64,000 nt of DNA from Galeruca laticollis (lineage: Eukaryota > Arthropoda > Insecta > Coleoptera > Chrysomelidae). The DNA is taken from assembly GCA_963921935.1 (NCBI GenBank), contig OY998177.1, positions 12,933,280-12,997,279 on the forward strand, read 5' to 3'. The notes below the pieces were generated by a model. That model saw only the letters and a list, made by a program, of their open reading frames with translations, was not told the origin of the DNA and made no database searches. Shown in pieces: positions 50,558 to 62,869 of the stretch. The translations under genes and the position numbers were made by a program. How positions within the stretch are numbered: position 1 is the first letter of the stretch; each line of letters begins with the position of its first letter.

Positions 50558-52370
50558 CAGGGTTTGTATAAAGTATGGAAACCCCTAAGTATCTACTCAA
50601 CGGTTTAATAGTTTCAAATGAAATTGCTCATCCCTTTCTAAGGAGATCCAAGGAATTCAAAAATACTATCAAATTTAATGTACAATTTCTGGTTAAATGG
50701 GAAATGCACATCAACTTTGTTATTTTAAATATAACACCCTGTATATTTTCACATTTTTGAATTCCTTGTGAAATTCTGTATACGGTAATACTATCCATCC
50801 ATATGTTTATTGAATAATTAAGGCATTAATCAATAATTTTTCGTTTTTGAATTAGTTAGCCACGGATGAAATGTCAAACGGCGAGTAAGGCAAACTTAAT
50901 TTATGGAAACATCCTAAAAACTTGGCAACATAACAATTTATTAATTTTAACAAAAAATGACACAAATTAAGAAAATTATAATAAATGTTCAAAATCACGC
51001 CATTCTGCTATTTGACAATATCCTAAACTGTCTTCAAATTCTCGTAAAGAATTTTGCAAAAATTCGTTCGGCACTTGCAGCAATAAATTTCGTATGTGTA
51101 ACTCTGAGTCATTTAAATTTGTGGGTCTACTTCTGTATACTTTATTTTTTAGATAACCCCACAGAAAAAAATCGAGAGGAGTTTCAGGAGTACGAGGTGG
51201 CCATTCATTAGCACCCCTAGGCCCTATCCATCGAGCTGGAAATACTGGCGCACAAGTCTAGAATAATGTGCAGGTGCCACCGTCTTGCTAAAACCAGATG
51301 TCTTCAGCACGAATTAGTGGGTTATTTGAATGAGTATAAAGTCTTGCAATAACGGGTACAATTTTATTTGTTAATGAATCCAAATACCAATGTCCAGTTA
51401 GATTACCTTCAATGAAGAAAGGTCCAGTAATATTATCGTCTATCATTCCTGTCCACACATTTAGTTTTTGCGGATACTGCGTATGTACTTGCCACATCCA
51501 TTGGGGATTATTTCTAGACCAGATACGATAGTTATGTCTATTCACTTTACCACTTAAGCAAATTGTTGCTTCATCTGAGAACACAATTTTTTTGATAAAG
51601 TTTAGGTTTAGTATACATCTGTTCTAAATGTTTTAGCAAAATTGTGTTCTGCGATCTCGATAATCTTCAGTTAATTCGTGACAGACGTGAAATTTATATG
51701 GTTTCAATTTCTCAGATTTCATTTCATGACGGAAGTCTGGCTTATGTCACAGTCAAGAGATAACTGGGTAGTTGATGTTCGTGGATTTTCTTCAAGTGAT
51801 AGTAACACATCCAACTTTACACACATTGTCATTTGTCGCGGATTTTGGTCTTCCTGACTTGGATTCATTTACTACGTGATGTGTTCGTGAATAACGCCTT
51901 ACAGTTTTCACAACTGCTGATTTTGTGATTTGGTGACATGGATTAACTTTATTGAATAGGTTTAAAACTTCCTTAATAAGAACGCTGTTTGTCTCCATAT
52001 CCTCACATAATTAAAATTTCGATACATTCTCCTTATTAATTTATTTGACAATTTAAGGTTTGACATTTCATCCAAGGCTAACTAAGTCAAAAACGATAAA
52101 TTATTGATTAAAGCCTCAATTGTTCAATAAAAATATAAATGGAAAGTTTTACTGTATGCAGAATTTCAGAAGGAATTCATAAACGTAAAAATATACACGG
52201 TGCTCTATTTAAATTAACAAAGTTGATATTCATTTCCGGTTTAATCGGAAATGGTACATCAAATTTGATAGCATTTTTGAATTCCTTGGATCTTCTTAGA
52301 AGGGAATGAGCAATTTCATTAAATCCGTTGAGGAGTTACTTAGGGGGCTCCATACTTTATACTAACCCTG
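50558..52370 (-). mobile_element. Tc1/mariner element with TA duplication and ~330 bp inverted ends
   Basis: CAGGGTTTGTATAAAGTATG at the left and CATACTTTATACTAACCCTG at the right are flanked by TA on both sides (50556-50557, 52371-52372). The inverted ends extend inward to about 50890 and 52050 with many differences. Length 1813 bp. It encodes the broken transposase at 50976-51998. Confidence 0.8.
50976..51998 (-). pseudogene. mariner-like transposase, broken
   Basis: The HTH end reads METNSVLIKEVLNLFNKVNP, KSAVVKTVRRYSRTHHV and ESKSGRPKSATND. The catalytic part has MFSDEATICLSGKVNRHNY (first Asp), TQYPQKLNVWTGMIDDN and FIEGNLTG. Around 51280 the QQDGG box has Gln replaced by a stop, with frameshifts on either side of the following helix. 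RWIGPRGANEWPPRTPETPL and DFFLWGYLKNKVYRS follow, ending RDFEHLL and TAA at 50976. It is the same group as the copies at 2419 and 58853. Confidence 0.75.
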
Positions 52371-52460
52371 TATAGACATAGTTACTGTGTTGCTTACTTT
52401 GAAGTCAGCGCCTCAACAAAATATTTTATATTTTATGTTTGAACTTTATGTCAATGTTTT

Positions 52461-53718
52461 AGCTCAGTGAAGTTGCTCCCTCCCCCCAAACGAAATTTTT
52501 AACAAAAACATATATGGTCGTAATGCACTCCTAATTCACCAATATGCTCCATAAATGATTTTCTTTGCACCACATTTCCCGAGAGACTACAGCTATTTGT
52601 TTATGGGGGGGCCAAATACACGCTAGCCTAAAAATTATCATTGGGGTCTATGCATTGAGGTGTAAGTAAGTAAGGGGAGGGGGGATTTTCTTTGTCGTTC
52701 AAATGAGCGCATTAGAAATGGATTCCGATGCCACTTGTTTTTTTCTGAAAATTATCATTATATATTGTGGTTTAACTAAATAAGGGGTGGGGGGATTTTC
52801 TTTTGCTTGGTGGCGCAAATGAGTGCATTAGAAGTGGATTCCGATGCAACTTGTTTCTTTTGAAAATTATCATTGTGGTGGGCCAACTTCACTCTATATA
52901 TTGAGGTTTAACTAAGTAAGGGGGGGATTTTCTTTTTCTTGGTGGTACATTTGAGTGCATTAGAAGTAGATTCCGATGGCACTTGTTTTTTTTTAAATTA
53001 TCATTGGGGGGGGGCAACTTCACTCTATATATTGAGGTTTAACTAAGTAAGGGGTGGGCGATTTTCTTTTTCTTGGTGGTGCAAATGAGTGCATTAGAAG
53101 TGGATTCCGATGCAACTTGTTTCTTTTGAAAATTATCATTGTGGTGGGCCAACTTCACTCTATATATTGAGGTTTAACTAAGTAAGGGGGGGATTTTCTT
53201 TTTCTTGGTGGTACATTTGAGTGCATTAGAAGTAGATTCCGATGGCAGTTGTTTTTTTAAATTATCATTGGGGGGGCCAACTTCACTCTATATATTGAGG
53301 TTTAACTAAGTAAGGGGTGGGCGATTTTCTTTTTCTTGGTGGTGCAAATGAGTGCATTAGAAGTGGATTCCGATGCCACTTGTTTCTTTTGAAAATTATG
53401 ATTGGGGTGGGGGGGCAACTTCACTTTGAATAATGGGATACTACTAACTGAGGGGAGGGGTGCATAGTATTATTTCGGTGGAGCATCATGGTGCATCACA
53501 AGCGCTTGACGGTGCAAAGTACAAAAATTGAAAATCCGGTTGGAGGGGCTAGCGTGTATTTGACCCCCCCCCCTCCATAAACAAATAGCTGTAGTCTCTC
53601 GGGAAATATGGTGCAAACAAAATCATTCATGGAACATATTGGTGCATTAGGGGTACATTACGTCCATATATGTTTTTGTTCAAAAACTTCGACTGGGGGG
53701 GGGCAACTTCGCGAAGCT
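52461..53718. repeat. Fold-back element with a tandem-repeat core
   Basis: Inverted arms 52461-52628 and 53547-53718 (GTAGTCTCTCGGGAAATATG and its complement, plus GGCTAGCGTGTATTTG) enclose six to seven tandem units of ~120-140 bp. The units are marked by CCAACTTCACTCTATATATT and GCATTAGAAGTGGATTCCGA. Neighbouring units alternate, giving a ~267 bp higher-order period. Long G runs occur. No coding frame. Confidence 0.75.
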
Positions 53719-54889
53719 CAATGTTTTTATTATATGGTTATATGTAATATTTTTCAAGTGACAATCAACTGATCTCTTGTTATTCAATAACAATTACTGT
53801 TAATGATTAAGCCATTTCTCTTTGTGAATCTTTGGAGTACATTCTGTTTGCGAGAAGAAGATCCAAGTGAGCAGTGGATCAAAAGGGGATTCGCTTTTTC
53901 AGATGATACCACTTTCAGTAGGTTTATTTGATCAACATGGCTAGTAGAGTAGCTCAATAAAACTGAAATAGCTCTATTTAGGGAGCTCCATTGGTCATTG
54001 AACTTAAAATATAGGGATTAAAACTATAGTATTTGTAAATGACATGAATATGCTAACTTGACAGACTAAATTTATTCAAATCTAAACAAATTTTAAAAAA
54101 TGGACAATTCATAGGTTAACCTAATTAATTCGAACGACCATCTATATTATACATATATAGAAGTTGTATTACAATGGTTAAATTTACTTTTAGTTTATTA
54201 AACAGTTACTCTATTTGAAAGATAAAAACGTGAAACATTTGTTGTTCAAAACTTAAGTCTTTTATTTTAAATTTGAATGTTTAAATTTGACGTTAACTCG
54301 TAATGACATAAACATTGGACAATATTCACCTGTTTTATGCTATTTAGCCCGGATCCACTATACCAAGCTCCAGATTTGGCCGATTTGCACCATCAAAGAT
54401 CCAATTTCCAATTGTCTAAAGATTCCAATAACTAGCAGTTATACAAAATTGACGCCGCCATGCAATTGAAAACCTTATTCCACCGTTTGCAGGCATCACC
54501 CGATTCACTAGGAAAACTTCAACTTCCTCAAATTTATGTATGTAGAACTGCTTCTACAGCACTTTTTATTCACTTCTTAAAGCTAAACATGTGCGGCTGT
54601 GCGCTTTTCTTAAACATAAAAGGCCTTAGGTTGTTGTAAACTACCTCAAAAACTTACACTGTTTATGCAAAAAACAACCTTGGGTCCAGTATCACGTTCC
54701 ACTGCCTGGTAATAAAATGAAGGGCTGTGCCTTGCTTGATTTCTATATCTCGAGAGAGATGTGTCGCCAGGAGAGAACCTCAAACCAAGAAAAAGGCGGA
54801 AGTGACGAAAAACTAACAGCTGCCATTCTCCTTGTTTGACCAATCACAAAAAATAGAATTTATTGACTTGGTGAATCAGCCAACTAGAT
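53719..54889. other. Non-coding stretch
   Basis: No gene recognised. The last few hundred bases before the gypsy gag fragment could include a degraded LTR, but no second LTR is present for comparison. Confidence 0.35.
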
Positions 54890-55221
54890 AAACTATATGT
54901 TGTATGGTTGGTTGCATATTTTTGTTCTTAATAAATACATTGTAGGAAATTCGAAAGACAGTGCCGTACTTAATTTTATCATTTGCTAAAAAATATGATA
55001 TATTTTTTCTTTGTTTCGGACGTTTCCCAAACAAGCAGGAAATAGATAAGTTATAAACAGGACTGCCGTTGCTACAGGGACGCAAAACAAGATAAAAATA
55101 CACCAAACAACATCAGATCTTGACCATGTCATTATTTTTAGAATTTTCTTTCAAAATAAACTTAAAAATGTAATAATATTCGTTATAATTTAGTGGTCTG
55201 CCTACATCGACCACTAAATAA

Positions 55222-55236
55222 TTGGTGACCCCAAAG
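55222..55236 (+). other. Probable primer-binding site of a gypsy fragment
   Basis: TTGGTGACCCCAAAG sits 60 bases before a gag start. TTGGTGACCCC is the usual wording just inside the 5' LTR of many gypsy elements. Confidence 0.45.
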
Positions 55237-55296
55237 AAAAGAATACATTCTTAGTCGACATTTTATCTTTTAATTAAATTTATCTAATCGTGACAT

Positions 55297-55885
55297 ATGA
55301 ATCAAACTAGTAATTCGACTGCGAAAGATATTGATTTTTCAGAAAATTTGAGAAATGTCAAGTTACCAATCTTCTGGTCGTCTAAACCAGAATGATTGTT
55401 CAAACAACTTGGAAGCCAATTTTTCATTTACAATAGTAAAGCTGACAAAAGCAAATACTATGTAACTGTGGCACATTTCGCACCAGATATTTTTAACGAA
55501 GCTTATGACGTAATCCGTAAACCTCCAGAAAATTATTGTCAACCTCAGAATTAGGCGATATAAACCTTGTACCTATTTCAGAGAATTAATGCAAATCGCT
55601 GAGAGCAAAACGGTAGATGAGAAATTATTAATACAACTCTGGAGGAGATGTTTACCTGACGTTATCGAAATCGCTCTAATTTCTTCAAGTAAACAGGAAC
55701 TCCCCCATTTGTTATCACTCGCAGATAAAATTTGGGGAAAAAAGAATAAAAATTCAAATGCACCTGATATTCAGAATTCAAATAAATTAGGCGCTTCGTC
55801 AAATTTGAATAAAACAATGAAAAACTTCATCGATCATTGTGAAAATATTTTTAAAGATACATTGTGGAACAGCGAAATGGAATAA
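55297..55885 (+). pseudogene. gag: Ty3/gypsy gag fragment
   Basis: The ATG at 55297 starts MNQTSNSTAKDIDFSENLRN, then VKLPIFWSSKPE followed by a stop, FKQLGSQFFIYNSKADKSKY and APDIFNEAYDVIRKPPENY. After further stops the frame 55589-55885 gives DEKLLIQLWRRCLPDVIEIA and ELPHLLSLADKIWGKK. This order is the standard capsid of insect gypsy elements (K.P.FW, ...YD.I..PP..., L..LPA.V...LA..ADKI). The fragment ends where the mariner element begins, with no pol. Confidence 0.65.
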
Positions 55886-55926
55886 ATTCGATAACGAATA
55901 AATGAGAGCGTGTTGGGAAAAACGCT

Positions 55927-58335
55927 GTAACGTAAAATCAAACCCCGTGCACCTATGCACTTATCCCACTTACGTTAGCGACCTATTGAAGATAGATCGG
56001 CCATCCGATCTATGCCACAAGGTATTTTACCCGCTAGGCTTCAGTCGATGAAGGGAGGTTCGTACGCTGGTAACGAACAATCAAAATAAGCTATATAACC
56101 CAAGGTGCCAGGTAAACCGTACCCGAGTAAATACCTCATTGTAATTTCCTAACCGTAGTTTACCCCCAATTAGGAAAGGATTAACTAAAATCAAACTCGT
56201 AACTCAACTCACAAGAGAAATGATTTATTGAGGTGGTGGTTTGGTTTGAATTACAGTTATGTAATTAGTCAGAAAATTTTGGGGAGTAGTTATGCCCACA
56301 GTGGACACTTAAGGTCCATCAATCCTTACTATATAAAAAAAAGATCAATATGAAATCCCTTACGAACTGTGGACGTTTACAAAGTCCCTTATAGTTCAAT
56401 ATATACAATGGTACAATTATTTAAAATCCTATATACCCCTACCCCAAAATTGATATAACAATGCTCAGAAGGATTAGAAACAGAGACCAGTTCTGAATTG
56501 AGTTGGTTCTGAAACTTGTAAAAAATATAATACACTGTGAAAACGGTGAGAACCTGAAGGGTTACCCATACCGTGGCTTATCTACGCATATCAAATTGTA
56601 AACTTACCAAAAGCAAAAACAATATAAATTAACATAAACGTTCCGTGTGAGCTCAGACGCAACTTACCTACTCTGCCTAGAGTAATAAATGATCAAGAAA
56701 AATTACAAGCCACTTGTATGTTCACAAATGGCGAATTATATATACATACAATGTTATATATACACTATAAAAAAAATTATAGAAAAATTTAAATATTCAA
56801 AACTTGCGCGTCTTCAGCCGCTGGTGATAAATCCTGGCGATCCACAAGTTGTTCCTGGGGTAGCAATCACTAAGGTGAGGCTGCAAGCATCGCAGGAACG
56901 CCGTGGTACTACGAACCAACACCAAGTGACACCGGAACTAATCCAATACGGAAATCCCAATAACCAAAAATCCGACAATACCCCAGAATCTTTGAATGAA
57001 AACCAAACCCTAAAAAAACACTAGTTAGTGTTGTCACTATACTCAATTGACATTAAACCACCCCGGGAGTTCATCACATTTATCCCAGTGTGAATCCTAT
57101 TATTATCCTACCAATAACCAGTTACTACAAGAGTGGGACAGCCCACTTTAAAAAAAAATCCCAAAGTAGACTTCAATTAAACCATCCATCCCCTTATAAA
57201 GTCTAAAACTAACAAAACCCGAGATAACCACCCCTTACTAACAAGTACTGTACCCCCAACATACTATACACAAGCTCTATCCTGAACATATAATTAGGTG
57301 GTGTCATCTTATTCGCAACACTATGAGGAACAATTACTAGTTACAGCAAATGTTAAATAAAATAAATCTCACCTGTTTGGCTAAGACAGGGTTCTCCTGT
57401 GTGCTGCTTATAAGTAGTTAAAAGCCGTTAAATGGACATTAAACACATGGCGTTGTAGGTGACTGGGTTTGCATAATCCATCTGCATCTCACAGATGAGG
57501 TCTGGACGAAATACACAAACTTCTCTAATCCACACTACTCCACCCAAACCAAACTACCTCCTCAAATTCATGTTCGCCTGCGGGATGAATGTGGAATCTT
57601 CATACCAATTTTTTTTTCGGCTCCCAATAAACACCTCAATTCACGATACCACGCTGATCAGAAAAGAAAAAGAAACACGACAGGTTTCATTGACAACCCA
57701 CCTTTCCGTTCGAGACACTCTCCCTCGAGCTGTTTGGAGCACATACGTTCTATGATCTCGGAGTGAATTACTCTACTTGCACATCGCATAATAAAACTCC
57801 CCGTATAAAACAATAATTGGCTAATCAACAATAAACCCCATATTCACTAATATACCACATCCCACGACTATATTTACAAAATAAAACATCACCCATTATA
57901 CCCTGACGTACATCCACAGTACACCGGTAGGCCACCTTCCGTACGAATCACAGATCTCTTAACGTTTGTGAAAGAAGAATGAACGAGGCTATGACATATG
58001 GCAAGTCAGCTGTTTGATTCGAATAGTGAAATGTTTTTGTTTACATTTCAATGGTACATAATATAACAAGTTCACTCTTTTTAAGTGTATATTCAGATTA
58101 CTGTAACTATTCTACTGAGTGTAATTATTTACTTTAAACTATTAACCCAGATGGTGCTAAACAAATTGACGGCCAGGCTATTGAATAACTGAATTAATGG
58201 TATAACTAGAAATTGTTGACATACGAAGCTAGTCTGACTTGATATTAAGGTAGGAATGTTTATTTATTATGACCAAAACTGCATGATTGTTGTCTTTTTA
58301 TGCGACTGATGTATACTAACGAGAAAAACCGTAAC
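55927..58335. other. 2.4 kb unidentified insertion in the mariner left end
   Basis: AACGCT flanks it on both sides (55921-55926, 58336-58341), consistent with a 6-7 bp target duplication. The ends show a weak inverted match, GTAACGT against ACCGTAAC. Plus-strand frames at 56689-57024 and 57495-57755 (DPQVVPGVAITKVRLQASQE in the first) are open but unrecognised. It is more GC-balanced than its surroundings in places. Superfamily not assigned. Confidence 0.5.
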
Positions 58336-58852
58336 AACGCTTGGACACGTCGATTTTTATTTTTAGATGCGTATTTTTTTCAAAAAAAAATAATTATATA
58401 GAGTGTGTCATGTGACACTGGCCGATACCAATTTTCTTATTTTAAATCCAACCCCCTGTATATTATCAGTTTTTTGGATTTCTCAAAAAATTCTAGACAT
58501 AATTCATGTACAATGTCCCATACCTATCTTCAACTGTTTCGGAAATATCAAGTGTTTTCAGATGTATTACAAAAATTAACATTAAAAAAAGAAAATTATT
58601 TTATTTCACAAATTCGCTACATTACAATCAATACTTATTTCCCATTTAGCTCTTAATATTGAGAAAATAAGCAAAAACCATTAATGCGTTCCTTTCTACT
58701 GATATAAAATGAAAAAAAATACAACACTTTTGTATTTTCGTATAAAACTAATAGCCTTAGCAACTTGTTGTCTGTCTGCATGACAGTAGTGATCAGTGTC
58801 AGTGCTATTGTTGCTTGAATTTCGTTAACTGTACGTAATAATATCAGAAAAA

Positions 58853-59940
58853 TGGTTCATTTAACAGAAATGCACTAAATAACCATTCTACAAATGATTG
58901 GTTATGGAGATAACACACGGACACAAATGCAAGTTTATCGCTTATTTCACGAAAAATTTCCAAATTTGCCGCCTATATCCCAAGGAACAATTAGCAAAAT
59001 AGAAAAACAGTTTCGCGAGCTTGGTCATGTAAGACAGACAAAAAAAGTAGTTGCCAATGAACTAAGCGATGATACGAAATTGGATGTTATGCTTGAGTTT
59101 CAAGAAAACCCACATAATTCTGGTCGAAAAGCCTCACTGTTCAACATTAGCCACACATCAATTTTTCGAACATTAAAGGAAAGTAAAATTCATCCCTATA
59201 AAATGATGCCAACTCAGGAGCTAATGGAAGACGATTTCGACAGGAGAACTTATTTTTGTGAACAGATGATGGAAATGTTAGATAACAATATGATCCAATT
59301 AGAAGATGTTTTGTTTTCTGATGAGAGCACAATTACACTTCACGGTCATGTTAATAGTCAAAATTGCCGCTATTGGTCTAATGAGAATCCTCACTGGATG
59401 AGAGAGGAACATACGCAATATCCTGAAAAAGTTAATGTTTGGGCAGGAATTGTTGTAAATCATATCGTACGTCCCTTTTTCATTGATGGCAACCTGAATG
59501 GAGATAAATATTTAGAACTGCTCCAAAATAATGTCGTGCCAACTTTGACAAACGTATATCCTGATCTAGCAAACCCACAAGTTCCTGCGATTATACTATG
59601 GTTTCAGCAAGATGGAACACCGCTGCATTACCAAATCAATGTCCGGCAGTACCTGAACCAAAATTTTCCAAATCGGTGGATAGGGAGGCGCGGGTCGATA
59701 GAATGGCCAGCACGATCTCCTGATCTGACGCCATTAGAGTTCTTTTTGTGTGGATATGTTGAAAGTATTGTATACCAAACTAAACCACGCAACTTAGATG
59801 ACTTAAAAAGTCGAATCACGCTTGTGATTAGATCAGTCACGCCTAAGATGTTGAGTAACGTTTGAAGACATTTCTATACATGATTAGCATGTTACCAAGA
59901 CGTTCGCGGCGAACATTTTGAACATCTCTTACATTACATG
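58853..59940 (+). pseudogene. mariner-like transposase (DD41E/D), near-intact
   Basis: The ATG at 58853 starts MVHLTEMH, then a TAA. The rest is open from 58894 to 59865 (323 codons). HTH region: GTISKIEKQFRELGHV. Catalytic boxes: FSDESTITLHGHVNSQNCRY (first Asp), QYPEKVNVWAGIVVNH, FQQDGTPLHYQINVRQYL (second Asp), RWIGRRGSIEWPARSPDLTP then LEFFLCGY. I count 41 residues between the second Asp and this Glu; the other copies have Asp there. Two further stops follow NV and FYT before GEHFEHL. At least two of the three stops fit CGA-to-TGA change, suggesting CpG decay of an otherwise intact gene. Confidence 0.8.
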
Positions 59941-60240
59941 TTTTTTTGTTTTTTTTACATTATTTGTGAAATAAAATAATTTTTGTAATACATCTGAAAG
60001 CACCTCCGAAACAGTTGAAGATAGGTATGGGACATTGTAGATGAATTATGTCTAGAATTTTCTGAAGAATCCAAAAAACTGATAATATACAGGGGGTTGT
60101 ATTTAAAATAAGAAAATTGGTATCGGCCACTGTCACATGACACACCCTATATAATTATGTATTGTTTTTTGAAAAAAATGCGCATTTAAAAATACAAATA
60201 GACGTGTCCAAGCGTTTCTCCCAACACGCTCTCATTTATT

Positions 60241-60514
60241 ATAATCACTGAAAAAAGCTGCAGTCACTTGCGTCTGACCATAGTCATCACTCCTTCCTAT
60301 CTGAAAGTTGAAAGTTTACATCGATTTCCAATTCACATTAAATTTTAGGTCATGCGAAAATCTATAGTCACAAAAGTCGACAAAGCCATTTACAATTTAG
60401 AATAAATGTCCTTCAGAAATTTCCAAACTAACAAAACTACACAATCAGCAGTCTCTCTCAATATACAATTTAGATTAAGCACCATAGCAAGCGGGTTAAA
60501 GCATTTAATTATGT
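60241..60514. other. Non-coding, probably 3' tail of the non-LTR element
   Basis: It lies downstream (minus direction) of the RNase H frame below. No poly-A run or target duplication is visible. Confidence 0.35.
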
Positions 60515-61285
60515 CTATATAAAATTTGTCCCGTACACCTTTGTTAATTGCACACAATTGCACAGAACGTGGTTAGGATTAGCTACTGCTCCACAATCGC
60601 ATAAAGGAGACACTACCAGTCCCATTCTGTTTAGGCGATCTTTGGAATAACAGTGCCCAATTCTTAATCTTGAATAAGTGGATAATTTATATTTGATCAA
60701 TTGGCTTCCACTAAACCATGGCTTTTCTGGGAAGTGATCCAATAGCCTATACAAATGTTGACCTTTCAAAACACACAATTCTTTCCATTCTACTTCACAT
60801 AATTCGTAGATATCAGACTTAATATTAGGTAAAATATTTCTATATTCAACCAAATTGAAGTTTATATGATCCAACTCAAGGCTTTTCTTGGCCAGTGCAT
60901 CTGCCATCTCGTTCCCTTTTATGGAGGTATGGCTCGGAATCCATCCCAATTTTATAAGGACACTCTTTTTCTTAGCATCCCATAAATCTCCAGCTCTGTG
61001 TTTTCCGAGGAGCCGCTGATACCACATCTAGTTATTTTACTTAATGGACTTGCTGAGTCTGATAATACTAACGCTTTAGGTATGTTATAATCTATAATTC
61101 TTTTAATTGCAATGGAAATGGCACAAATCTCCGCTGTGCATATACTGGCTTCATTACAGATTCTGACCGAAGTTGTATAAGTGATATTGTTGTGTTTGTT
61201 GTAAATTCCAATTCCAACTCGATTTTTTCTGCCTTTGGATCCGTCTGTGAAAAATACCTGCCAATCTTGCCATTCTCAGCAAAAC
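60515..61285 (-). pseudogene. RNase H and C-terminal zinc region of a non-LTR retrotransposon
   Basis: On the minus strand: WQDWQVFFTDGSKGR (first Asp), EASICTAEICAISIAIKR (Glu), ALVLSDSAS (Asp), a TAG, then KLGWIPSHTSIKGNEMADAL (final Asp of RNase H1). After it come LSTYSRLRIGHCYSKDRLNR and CDCGAVANPNHVLCNC, the Cys/His box at the end of I/R1/Jockey-type ORF2 proteins. The upstream RT is absent. At 61286 the sequence changes abruptly to a plus-strand PLE. Confidence 0.75.
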
Positions 61286-62220
61286 TTTTTATGGACAGTT
61301 TAGAAAGAAAGATCTCTGAAAGTAATATTTCGAAAAATGTTTTATTTTGGTATAGATATGTAGATGACCTATTATCTTTTTTATGAGTAGTGAAGACAAT
61401 AAGATGTATTTTTCAACCACATTCATAATTTATACCCAAAAATTAAATTTACATTAGAAGTTGAAGAAAATAACTCAATCAATTTTCTTGATTTGAAAAT
61501 TCAAAGAGTTAATAATGTACTTGATTATTCAATTTACCGAAAACCAACACACACTAATGTGACAATTAAATATAGTTTTAATCACCCCACGTCACATAAA
61601 CTAGCGGCATATAATTCAATGATACATCAATTAATACAATTAGACAAATAGCAACATCCAACGGTTATCCATTACATATGATAAATAAGCTAATTAATAA
61701 AAAAGAGGAAAAAGTGGCATTACAACTAATATTTCCTAAACAAACTGATGAAATAAAAACTTATAAAACCATCACATATGCAGGAAATATTTCTAATATT
61801 TTAAAGATAATATATTTAGCAACGAATACAACAATTTCTTTTAAAACAGAAAGTAACGTTAGTACAAAATTGTCAAATGTAAAAACAAAAATACCACCAT
61901 TAAAGAAATCAGGTATATATAAACTCAAATGTCCAGAATGTAATGCTGTCTACTTGAGTCAGAACCTTAGAAATTTTGAAATCCGATACAGTGAACACTT
62001 ACGGGCATACAGATTAAAATAACCAGATCAATCCCACTACGCAAAACATCTACTTGGCATCAATCATTCATTGAAACCTAACACAGAACTAGAAGAGCTG
62101 CATATTTGTGAAAAGAAACAAGAACTGGATTTCCTTGAAGAATTGGAAACTAGAAGACATTTAAGAGAGCCACTATATGAAGTTGTCAATGAACAGATAA
62201 ATCTAGGGTGTTCTACACTA
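61286..62220 (+). pseudogene. PLE RT and GIY-YIG fragment
   Basis: RT active site: NVLFWYRYVDDLLSF, then a stop. With frame changes it continues YPKIKFTLEVEENNSINFLD, YSIYRKPTHTNVTI and TSHKLAAYNSMIHQL. The C-terminal endonuclease domain reads SGIYKLKCPECNAVYLSQNL and EIRYSEHLRAY, with the YIG of GIY-YIG changed to YLS. A stop after LK is followed by HYAKHLLGINHSL, EELHICEKKQELDFLEELE and EVVNEQINLG. Confidence 0.75.
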
Positions 62221-62469
62221 ATAAACTGTCTTCTTAAGTGTTACAGTTTTCCTGGTTTTCTATATCATCGCACAGTTATACTGATCTTATTTGGAAAAAT
62301 GATATCTAGGATATCACCATAGGGCTAATAATATCTAAGCTTCAATATTTGTAATATCACATCTTCTTCTTTTTTCTATTAACATATATTAAGTCAATCA
62401 CAAGTTAGGTCACTTCTTGGTCTAGCCAAAAATAACTACTGAACATCAAGTAGGCAACAAATAAAATGT

Positions 62470-62535
62470 AACTTCTGTCATTCTGACGATGATATTGATT
62501 TATCGAAACAATTTTCAAATTTTTGGAATTTTCAA
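62470..62535 (+). ncRNA. Degenerate hammerhead-like motif (variant 2)
   Basis: CTGACGA at 62483-62489, 15 bases, GAAAC at 62505-62509, but the palindrome is degraded (AATTTTC in place of AATTGTC). It is probably inactive, and shows that the motif belongs to the PLE tail. Confidence 0.45.
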
Positions 62536-62640
62536 CAATTTTCATTATATTGTGGAATTAGCTAGAAACAGTGAGTCTCATTCAAAACAGTAATATGAGT
62601 AGATTCCACGAAGTAAGGGTCGAGACAGTTAATTTTACTG

Positions 62641-62869
62641 AACTATGTTCGCAACCCGTGGAAATAGTATAAGTCTTCGCCAAATGATTCTCTTAATTCT
62701 CCTTTGAAGTACGATTTTAGCGAAGTAAAGTAAGCATTTTCGAATACTTTTTAATAAGACCTGCAAGATTCATATTGAAACAGACAACAAATGAGAATAT
62801 AATAACATTTTATATATTACGAAGGCAATACGCTACTAAAAACAAAACTTGATTTTGATAATGAAAACC
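62641..62869. other. Non-coding stretch
   Basis: Nothing recognised between the PLE tail and the pogo-like fragment. Confidence 0.35.

Larger units (their letters stand above)
55897..60240 (+). mobile_element. Tc1/mariner element with long inverted ends, split by a 2.4 kb insertion
   Basis: AATAAATGAGAGCGTGTTGG at 55897 matches the inverted right end at 60240. After the insertion, the left end continues at 58336 (AACGCTTGGACACG...). The inverted ends run about 280 bp on each side and include GTGTGTCATGTGACA and its complement. The transposase is at 58853-59940. Confidence 0.75.
61286..62640 (+). mobile_element. Penelope-like element, 5'-truncated, third copy
   Basis: It starts inside the RT (AKLFMDSLERKISESN) and ends with the GGTCGAGACAGTTAATTT tail shared with 26360-26380. 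It is the same family as the head-to-head fragments at 25380-26385, and distinct from the element at 22557. Confidence 0.75.
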
